Assembly (NCBI GenBank): GCA_947305345.1
Contig: CAMZDH010000008.1
Coordinates: 1-11,870, forward strand
DNA from: an uncultured Lachnospiraceae bacterium
Lineage (GTDB): Bacteria; Bacillota; Clostridia; Lachnospirales; Lachnospiraceae
Direction: 5' to 3'
Length of the DNA stretch: 11,870 nt
In this document: positions 6,288-11,870 of the stretch, piece after piece
Layout of the letters: every line of letters begins with the position of its first letter
Position numbering within the stretch: position 1 is the first letter of the stretch
Made by a program: the position numbers and the translations under genes
The notes under the pieces: model-generated
Told to the model about the DNA's origin: nothing
The model's input: the letters and a program-made list of their open reading frames with translations, nothing else
Database searches by the model: none

Positions 6288-6914
6288 TTATCTCCTGATC
6301 TGTTCTGTCGAAGGGACTTTTCGCGCCAGGCGGCACATTTTCAGCACCACGAGCTGCACCCACCGGGCCGCATTCTCCGTCTCCTCTTTCAGTTTTTTGA
6401 AATCCCATTCCCGGATCTTCTCCGCCAGCTTCATCAGCGCCTCTTCGGGCAAATGCTCCTTTCCGTAGGCGCGGATGCATTGGACGAGCATCCGGGTCTT
6501 CTTGGTCATGTACGCCATCGCGCGGCTGCTCGTGTGGGTGAAGGAAATCGTGTGCTCGCCGTAGCGATACGACCGGTTCGTGCCGTTCGTGACATAGGTC
6601 CAGACGAGCGGCGCTTCCTCCCTTAATCCGAATTCGACCAATGCGGTCTCGTTGGAAGGCATCAGATCCCATCCGTTCTCACGGGCAAGCGCTTCCGCGA
6701 CGAGGTGCGGCTTCGGGGTATCGGAAACGCCGTCCGGGATCCAGAAAATGGACCGGAGCACGCGGTCGATCTTCCCGGCTTCCTGAAGTCTCGTCAACAT
6801 TTTGGAGACCGTCTTCGGCGCCGCGAAATCTACGAAGTCCGCCACGCTGATGACCGACCCGGGCGCGAGAAAGCTTAACCGCTTCTCCATTTGCTTGTAC
6901 AGACTGAATCTCAT
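6288..6914 (-). CDS. DUF6088 / AbiEi-type winged-helix protein (orphan antitoxin-like)
   Basis: A 208-residue protein resembling DUF6088, related to the AbiEi type IV antitoxins. An N-terminal winged-helix region (about 18-62: GSVISVADFVDFAAPKTVSKMLTRL, then a GKIDRVLRSIFWIP wing) is followed by the AbiEi-like part: PHLVAEALARENGWDLMPSNETALVEFGL (69-97), YVTNGTNRSYRYGEHTISFTHT (107-128), and a helical C-terminus. In AbiE systems the antitoxin represses its own promoter and is paired with the nucleotidyltransferase toxin AbiEii. No such toxin follows here; the next gene is fakA, 3 nt away. The start is placed at the ATG 6912-6914, downstream of the promoter. The frame is open to a TTG at 7064, but that lies within the gyrA terminator. 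The ribosome-binding site is poor (GGGAG, 13 nt upstream), so an ATG at 6890 is an alternative. It may act as a DNA-binding regulator of the lipid operon (inference). Confidence 0.78.
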   Translation of the reverse strand: MRFSLYKQMEKRLSFLAPGSVISVADFVDFAAPKTVSKMLTRLQEAGKIDRVLRSIFWIPDGVSDTPKPHLVAEALARENGWDLMPSNETALVEFGLREEAPLVWTYVTNGTNRSYRYGEHTISFTHTSSRAMAYMTKKTRMLVQCIRAYGKEHLPEEALMKLAEKIREWDFKKLKEETENAARWVQLVVLKMCRLARKVPSTEQIRR

Positions 6915-6941
6915 TTTGGCCGAAAATCTCCCTCGAATGTC

Positions 6942-6963
6942 GAAAAAAGTATATACTTTTTTC
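6942..6963. promoter_or_regulatory. 22-bp perfect palindrome over the -10 box, candidate operator
   Basis: The half-site GAAAAAAGTAT is followed directly by its exact reverse complement ATACTTTTTTC, with no spacer. The palindrome covers the -10 box (6948-6953) of the promoter for the AbiEi-like gene and ends about 27 nt before its ATG. AbiEi-type antitoxins are known to bind inverted repeats in their own promoters, so autoregulation is a natural reading. Being AT-rich and dyad-symmetric, the same bases also serve as promoter. Confidence 0.7.
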
Positions 6964-6977
6964 ACTGCTTCCGTCAA
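6948..6977 (-). promoter_or_regulatory. Promoter for the DUF6088-fakA-plsX-acpP operon
   Basis: The minus strand has -35 TTGACG (6972-6977), an 18-bp spacer and -10 TATACT (6948-6953). It sits between the gyrA terminator and the AbiEi-like gene, the only gap in this block that can hold a promoter. The start would fall near 6941, giving an untranslated leader of about 27 nt. Genes from 6914 down to 885 are tightly spaced, so this is probably the main promoter of the whole unit. Confidence 0.72.
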
Positions 6978-7028
6978 TACCTTTTTCGCGACGTCCCGCG
7001 CGGCTTTCTGTATATCTGCACGGTCGGC

Positions 7029-7070
7029 AAAAAAGAACCCCCGCGGCTTTTTGAACTGCCGCAAGGGTTC
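7029..7070 (-). terminator. Intrinsic terminator of gyrA
   Basis: On the minus strand, 15 nt after the gyrA stop, GAACCCTTGCGGC (7058-7070) pairs along its full 13 bases with GCCGCGGGGGTTC (7035-7047), using two G-U wobbles, around a 10-nt loop. It is followed by TTTTTT (7029-7034). This is a strong rho-independent terminator and ends the recF-gyrB-gyrA transcript. Confidence 0.92.
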
Positions 7071-7085
7071 CGCTGCTTTTTAACA

Positions 7086-9620
7086 TTATGCTTTTTCGAG
7101 TGTTTCCTCCGCTTTTTCGGCCGCTGCCTCCGGACCGTCAGGCCCGTTCTCCCCGTCCGGATCGTCTTCCGAGCCGCCCCGGATGACCGTAAACGACGCG
7201 ATCTTCGTCTCAGAATCCTTGCCGATGCTCATGAGCTTCACGCCGCTCGTCGTCTTGCTGAGAAGCGGAATGCCGTCGACCGTTGTCCGGATGACCGTGC
7301 CGCCGGTCGTGATGAGGAGGATCCCGTCACCGGGTTCGACGAGGACCGTTCCGACGAGCTGTCCGGACTTTTCGGTGACTTTATACCCCTTCGCGCCCTT
7401 GCCGCCGCGTCCCTGACGGTTGTATTCATCGAATGCGGTCCGCTTGCCGAGCCCGTTTTCGGAAACAAAGAGGATCGTCTTGCCGGGATCTTCCACCTCG
7501 ACCGACACGAGTTCATCGCCCGGAAGGAGCTTAATGCCCCGGACGCCGATCGAATTCCGTCCGGAGAGACGAATCTCCTTTTCGTTGAAGAAAATGCTGT
7601 TGCCCGACTGCGCGACAAGCAGCACGTTGGATTCACCATCCGTGTCCTTGACCGAGATCAGCTCGTCGCCCTCGTTCAAATTGATCGCGATGAGGCCGGT
7701 CTGACGGACATTCCGGTATTCGGACGCCTTCGTCTTCTTGACCGTGCCGTATTTCGTCGCCATCACGATGTAGCGGTTTTCATCAAGTCCCCGCTGCGTG
7801 ACGAGAGCCGTGACCTTTTCGCCCGGCTGAAGCTGCAGAAGGTTGATGACCGGCGTGCCGCGGCTTGTCCGCTGCGATTCCGGGATCTCGTAGGCCTTCA
7901 GCTTGTAGACGCGGCCCTGATTCGTGAAGAACATGACGTTGCTCTTGTTGAGCGTCATTTCGAGCGCGGTCGTATAGTCCTCGTCCAGGACCTGCATGCC
8001 CTTGACGCCGCGTCCGCCGCGGCTCTGCTCCTTGAAGCTGTCGAGTGACATCTTCTTGATATAGCCGAGCTTCGTCATCGCGATCACGACCTCGGTATCG
8101 GCGATCAGATCTTCGTCCGCGATCTCGTCATCGTCCGCTTCGATCCGTGTTTTCCGTTCATCGCCGTATTTTTCACTGATGGCCGTGAGTTCGTCACGGA
8201 TCACGCCGAGCAGCAGCTTCTCGTCCCCGAGGATCGCCTTCCACTCGGCGATCTTCGCCTCGAGTTCCTTGTATTCCTGCTCGAGCTTTTCGCGCTCTAA
8301 ACCCGTCAGCGCGCGAAGCCGCATGTCGACGATCGCCTGCGCCTGCGGATCTGACAGCCCGAACCGCTCCATTAAATGCGTTTTCGCTTCCTGAACGTTT
8401 GCCGAACCGCGGATGATCCGGATGATCTCATCGATGTGGTCCAATGCGATGAAAAGGCCTTCGATGATGTGCGCCCGCTCCTCCGCCTTCCGTAAGTCAA
8501 ACTTCGTCCGGCGCGTAACGACGTCCTCCTGATGCCGGATGTAGCATTCGAGCATCTGAAGAATGTTCAGGACCTTCGGCTCGCCGCCGACGAGCGCGAG
8601 CATGATGACGCCGTAGGAGTCCTCCAGCTGCGTGTGCTTCAGAAGCTGATTCAGGACCACGTTCGCGTTGACGTCCCGGCGAAGCTCGATCACGATCCTG
8701 GTGCCGTCCTTGCCGGACGACTCGTCGCGAATGTCGGTCATGCCGTCGACCCGTTTGTCCTTATGGAGCTCCGCGATCTTCTCGATGAGGCGCGCCTTGT
8801 TGACGAGGTACGGGAGTTCCGAGACGATGATGCGGTTCTTGCCGTTTTCCATCGGCTCGATCGTCGTAACTGAACGGACTTTGATCTTGCCGCGGCCCGT
8901 GCGGTACGCGGCGTTGATGCCGTTCCGCCCGAGGATCACCGCGCCGGTCGGGAAATCCGGTCCCTGAATGACCTGCAGCACCTCGTCGATCGAGGTCTCC
9001 CGATCCTCTTCAATGCGGTTGTTGACGATGAGCCGCACTGCGTCGACGACCTCCCGGAGATTGTGCGGGGGAATGTTCGTCGCCATGCCGACCGCGATGC
9101 CCTGGGAGCCGTTGATGAGTAAGTTCGGCACCCGGCTCGGGAGCACCGTCGGCTCCTTTTCGGTCTCGTCAAAGTTCGGAACGAAATCGACGGTCTCCTT
9201 GTTCAGATCCGCGAGCATTTCCATCGCGACCTTCGACAGCCTTGCTTCCGTATACCGCATGGCCGCTGCGCCGTCACCGTCGACCGAGCCGAAGTTGCCG
9301 TGCCCGTCGACGAGCGGATAATGCTCGTTCCATCCCTGCGCCATATAGACCAATGCGCCGTAGATGGAGCTGTCGCCGTGCGGATGATATTTACCCATTG
9401 TATCACCGACGATACGGGCGCATTTACGATGCGGCTGATCGGGCGTGTTGTGCAGCTCCGCCATCGAAAACAGGACGCGCCGCTGCACGGGCTTTAAGCC
9501 GTCCCGGACGTCCGGAATCGCGCGCGAGGTGATGACCGACATGGCGTAGTCCACGTAGGACTTTTCCATCGTCGCTTTCAGCTCGACTTCATGAATCTTG
9601 TCATAAACGTTAGGTTCCAT
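7086..9620 (-). CDS. gyrA: DNA gyrase subunit A
   Basis: GyrA cuts and rejoins DNA in the A2B2 gyrase complex that introduces negative supercoils. The 844-residue protein has the winged-helix/tower breakage-reunion domain with [16 protein letters not shown] (35-50), the quinolone region [16 protein letters not shown] (76-91) and the active-site tyrosine Y123 in [10 protein letters not shown]. The GyrA box that allows DNA wrapping is QSRGGRG at 532-538. The C-terminal beta-pinwheel repeats include a second box-like QGRGGKG at 736-742. The protein ends in an acidic tail (about 815-844). The residue corresponding to E. coli D87 is glycine (G88), while the S83 equivalent (S84) is retained. The start has GGGAG at good distance. 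The gene follows gyrB by 14 nt and ends at a strong terminator. Confidence 0.98.
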   Translation of the reverse strand: MEPNVYDKIHEVELKATMEKSYVDYAMSVITSRAIPDVRDGLKPVQRRVLFSMAELHNTPDQPHRKCARIVGDTMGKYHPHGDSSIYGALVYMAQGWNEHYPLVDGHGNFGSVDGDGAAAMRYTEARLSKVAMEMLADLNKETVDFVPNFDETEKEPTVLPSRVPNLLINGSQGIAVGMATNIPPHNLREVVDAVRLIVNNRIEEDRETSIDEVLQVIQGPDFPTGAVILGRNGINAAYRTGRGKIKVRSVTTIEPMENGKNRIIVSELPYLVNKARLIEKIAELHKDKRVDGMTDIRDESSGKDGTRIVIELRRDVNANVVLNQLLKHTQLEDSYGVIMLALVGGEPKVLNILQMLECYIRHQEDVVTRRTKFDLRKAEERAHIIEGLFIALDHIDEIIRIIRGSANVQEAKTHLMERFGLSDPQAQAIVDMRLRALTGLEREKLEQEYKELEAKIAEWKAILGDEKLLLGVIRDELTAISEKYGDERKTRIEADDDEIADEDLIADTEVVIAMTKLGYIKKMSLDSFKEQSRGGRGVKGMQVLDEDYTTALEMTLNKSNVMFFTNQGRVYKLKAYEIPESQRTSRGTPVINLLQLQPGEKVTALVTQRGLDENRYIVMATKYGTVKKTKASEYRNVRQTGLIAINLNEGDELISVKDTDGESNVLLVAQSGNSIFFNEKEIRLSGRNSIGVRGIKLLPGDELVSVEVEDPGKTILFVSENGLGKRTAFDEYNRQGRGGKGAKGYKVTEKSGQLVGTVLVEPGDGILLITTGGTVIRTTVDGIPLLSKTTSGVKLMSIGKDSETKIASFTVIRGGSEDDPDGENGPDGPEAAAEKAEETLEKA

Positions 9621-9634
9621 TTTCTTCTCCCGGA

Positions 9635-11557
9635 TCAGCTGTCGATCGTCGCGTATTTCGCGTTCTTTTCAATGAATTCACGCCGCGGTTCCACGTTGTC
9701 TCCCATCAGAATGTTGAACGTGTGATCGAGCTGAGCCGCTTCCTCTTCGTCATATTGCACTTTTTTCAGCACGCGGCGTTCGGGGTCCATCGTCGTTTCC
9801 CAGAGCTGGGATTCGTCCATTTCACCGAGGCCTTTGTAGCGCTGGATCTTGTTCTGACTGTCGCGTCCGACCTGCTCCAGAATGCCGTTCAGCTCCTCGT
9901 CCGAATACGCGTACCACATTTTCTTGTTCTTTTCGAGCTTGAATAACGGCGGCTGCGCGAGGTAGACGTGGCCCTCCTTGATGAGCCCCGGCATGAACCG
10001 GTAGATGAACGTGAGCAGGAGCGTCGCGATGTGCGCGCCGTCGACGTCGGCATCGGTCATCAGGATGATCTTGTCATAGCGGAGCTTCGAAATGTCGAAA
10101 TCCTCATGAATGCCGGTCCCGAAGGCCGTGATCATCGCCTTGATCTCCTCATTGTCGTAAATGCGGTCGACCCGGGCCTTTTCGACGTTCAGGATCTTGC
10201 CGCGGAGCGGCAGAATCGCCTGGATGTTCCGGTTCCTGGCGTTCTTTGCGGAGCCGCCGGCGGAATCGCCCTCGACGATGAAGATCTCGCATTCCGCGGG
10301 ATTCTTGCTGCTGCAGTCGGAAAGCTTGCCGGGGAGCGACAGGCTTTCGAACGGGCTCTTCCTGCGCGCCATGTCCCGCGCCTTCCGGGCCGCTTCCCGG
10401 GCCCGCTGCGCGTTGATCGACTTATCGCAGATGATCCGCGCGACTTGAGGCGTCTGCTCCAGGAAATAGGTCAGCTGCTCGGTCACGACAGATTCGACTG
10501 CGGTCCGCGCCTCGCTGTTGCCGAGTTTCTGCTTCGTCTGACCTTCGAACTGCGGGTTTTCGATCTTCACCGAGATGATCGCCGCAAGGCCCTCCCGAAT
10601 GTCCTCGCCGGAAAGCTCCGGCTCGCTGTCCTTTAAGAGTTTATTTTCCCGCGCGTACTTGTTGAATGTCTTCGTCAATGCGTTCTTAAAGCCGGTCAGG
10701 TGCATGCCTCCCTCCGGCGTGTTGATGTTGTTGACGAAGGAATAGATCGACTCGGTGTAGGAGTCGTTGTGCTGCATCGCGACTTCGACGCGGACGTTGT
10801 TCTTAATGCCGCTGCAGAAAATGACGCTTTCATAGAGCGGCGCTTTTGCTTCGTTTAAGTATCCAACGAACTCCCGGATGCCGCCTTCGTAATGATACAC
10901 GGCCGGCTCCCGCGCCGTGCGCCTGTCCAGGAGCTCGATCTTTAAGCCCGCCGTGAGGTAGGCCATTTCGCGCATCCGTTCGGCGACGGTATCGAAATCG
11001 AAGACGACTTCCTCGAAGATCGTCGCGTCGGGATGGAACGTGACCGTCGTGCCGGTCTCTTCGGGACCGCATTCGCCGATGACACTGAGTTTTTCAACGA
11101 CCTTGCCGTACTCGTAGCGCTGCTTGTAGATCTTGCCTTCGTGTTTAATGAAGACCTCCAGCCAGTCGGATAATGCGTTGACGACCGAAGCGCCGACGCC
11201 GTGCAGGCCGCCCGAGACCTTGTATCCCCCACCGCCGAACTTGCCGCCGGCGTGCAGGATCGTAAAGACGACTTCGACCGCGGGGATGCCCGCCTTCTCG
11301 TGGATGCCGACCGGAATGCCGCGGCCGTTGTCCTCGACGGTGCAGGAATTGTCCTCGTTCAGGATCACTTTGATGTGATCGCAGTAACCCGCGAGCGCTT
11401 CGTCGACGGAATTGTCCACGATCTCGTAGACCAGATGGTGAAGTCCGCGAATGGAAGTTGACCCGATGTACATGCCGGGACGCTTCCGGACGGCCTCTAA
11501 CCCCTCCAGAATCTGAATCTGACTTGCGTCATATTCATTTGCGTGTTCGTTACCCAT
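9635..11557 (-). CDS. gyrB: DNA gyrase subunit B
   Basis: GyrB is the ATPase half of gyrase and drives strand passage. The 640-residue protein shows the GHKL ATPase domain: [11 protein letters not shown] with catalytic E45 and N49, [12 protein letters not shown] with D76, and the glycine-rich lid [19 protein letters not shown] (104-122). Next come the transducer with QTKQKLGN (340-347) and the TOPRIM domain with [10 protein letters not shown] (E430), [13 protein letters not shown] and DADVDGAH (D502/D504/D506). The C-terminal sequence [21 protein letters not shown] (572-592) contacts GyrA. The length is typical of Gram-positive GyrB, without the E. coli insertion. The residue aligned with E. 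coli R136, the coumarin contact, is H139 (IKHEGK). The start ATG overlaps the recF stop by 8 nt, with GGAG upstream, so translation is likely coupled. Confidence 0.98.
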   Translation of the reverse strand: MGNEHANEYDASQIQILEGLEAVRKRPGMYIGSTSIRGLHHLVYEIVDNSVDEALAGYCDHIKVILNEDNSCTVEDNGRGIPVGIHEKAGIPAVEVVFTILHAGGKFGGGGYKVSGGLHGVGASVVNALSDWLEVFIKHEGKIYKQRYEYGKVVEKLSVIGECGPEETGTTVTFHPDATIFEEVVFDFDTVAERMREMAYLTAGLKIELLDRRTAREPAVYHYEGGIREFVGYLNEAKAPLYESVIFCSGIKNNVRVEVAMQHNDSYTESIYSFVNNINTPEGGMHLTGFKNALTKTFNKYARENKLLKDSEPELSGEDIREGLAAIISVKIENPQFEGQTKQKLGNSEARTAVESVVTEQLTYFLEQTPQVARIICDKSINAQRAREAARKARDMARRKSPFESLSLPGKLSDCSSKNPAECEIFIVEGDSAGGSAKNARNRNIQAILPLRGKILNVEKARVDRIYDNEEIKAMITAFGTGIHEDFDISKLRYDKIILMTDADVDGAHIATLLLTFIYRFMPGLIKEGHVYLAQPPLFKLEKNKKMWYAYSDEELNGILEQVGRDSQNKIQRYKGLGEMDESQLWETTMDPERRVLKKVQYDEEEAAQLDHTFNILMGDNVEPRREFIEKNAKYATIDS

Positions 11558-11870
11558 TTGTTACCACTCCGTTTGCTATTCTGAATACAGGACCGATCGT
11601 CTCCTGCCGCCCGACAAACTCCTCGAGCCCCGTGCAGGTGATGAAGGTCTGTAACGTCTGCATGTTTTCAACAAGATACTGCTGCCGCCGGGAGTCGAGC
11701 TCCGAAAAGACGTCGTCCAGCAGTAAGATCGGGTTTTCGCCGGTTTTTGCCTTTAAAAATTCGATCTCCGAAAGCTTTAATGCGAGCGCGGCGGTCCGCT
11801 GCTGCCCCTGGGACGCGAAGATCCGCGCGTCCACGGTCTCCTTTTTCCCGCCGTCCCGGTCGGTCGAGAG
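11550..11870 (-). CDS. recF: DNA replication and repair protein RecF, C-terminal part (cut by window edge)
   Basis: RecF is an SMC-like ATPase that helps load RecA at gapped DNA. Only the last 106 residues are present; the frame is open through position 11870. Visible are the ABC-signature-like [16 protein letters not shown], the Walker B segment [17 protein letters not shown], and the conserved [10 protein letters not shown] near the end, all diagnostic of RecF. The GTG at 11832-11834 is an internal valine, not a start. It overlaps gyrB by 8 nt (11550-11557), and the recF-gyrB-gyrA order is the classic arrangement beside oriC in Firmicutes. Confidence 0.96.
   Translation of the reverse strand, partial: LSTDRDGGKKETVDARIFASQGQQRTAALALKLSEIEFLKAKTGENPILLLDDVFSELDSRRQQYLVENMQTLQTFITCTGLEEFVGRQETIGPVFRIANGVVTNG

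Noticed and set aside
6915..7064. Longer N-terminus for the AbiEi-like protein from the TTG at 7064
   Set aside because: This start lies inside the gyrA terminator stem, and the extension would include the promoter and palindrome; the open frame there appears accidental.
6891..8048. Long plus-strand open frame (385 codons) opposite gyrA and the AbiEi-like gene
   Set aside because: It lies antisense to secure gyrA sequence, has no recognisable domain, and its Arg/Asp/Leu-rich composition is typical of an antisense shadow in GC-rich DNA.
11832..11834. GTG as a start of a short recF-like gene
   Set aside because: RecF sequence continues in frame upstream to the window edge, so this is an internal valine codon.

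Overview
The window reads as a chromosomal segment close to the replication origin of a Gram-positive Firmicute, most likely Clostridiales and probably Lachnospiraceae. The basis is the V1-V2 portion of the 16S rRNA gene, the recF-gyrB-gyrA order, and a FakA/DegV-PlsX-ACP lipid cluster. The assignment rests on recognition, not on a search. Every gene is on the minus strand, so the biological reading direction runs from position 11870 down to 1. In that direction the order is: recF (3' end only), gyrB, gyrA, terminator, an AbiEi-like DUF6088 gene, fakA, a broken degV/fakB, a YghO-like GNAT gene, plsX, a zinc-ribbon protein gene, acpP, terminator, tRNA-Ser(GCU), and the 5' end of a 16S rRNA gene that runs off the window.

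Region 7086-11870 is the replication/topology block. RecF overlaps gyrB by 8 nt and gyrB is 14 nt from gyrA. A strong intrinsic terminator directly after gyrA closes this unit. The two gyrase subunits look complete and functional, but each carries an unusual residue at a classical drug-resistance position: Gly at the GyrA position equivalent to E. coli D87, and His at the GyrB position equivalent to E. coli R136.

Region 885-7028 appears to be one transcription unit. It starts from a TTGACG-18-TATACT promoter whose -10 box lies inside a perfect 22-bp palindrome. The first gene encodes a DUF6088/AbiEi-type winged-helix protein without a neighbouring toxin. It is followed after 3 nt by fakA, then degV/fakB, a GNAT-like gene, plsX, a zinc-ribbon gene and acpP. 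FakA/FakB make acyl-phosphate from exogenous fatty acids, PlsX interconverts acyl-ACP and acyl-phosphate, and AcpP is the acyl carrier. The unit therefore gathers the acyl-phosphate node of phospholipid synthesis. The DegV/FakB partner here is disrupted by an apparent out-of-frame deletion plus an in-frame TAG.

Region 1-864 holds the stable-RNA unit. A tRNA-Ser(GCU) gene has a consensus TTGACA-17-TATAAT promoter and a perfect 10-bp hairpin at the predicted transcript 5' end. It is followed, with no visible terminator, by a second strong promoter (TTGACA-17-TATACT) and a roughly 170-nt leader preceding 16S rRNA. No CRISPR array, insertion sequence or prophage gene is visible. I see no clearly new multi-gene system. 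The most unusual signals are the palindrome-controlled orphan antitoxin-like gene at the head of a lipid operon, the broken fakB, and the plsX/zinc-ribbon overlap.
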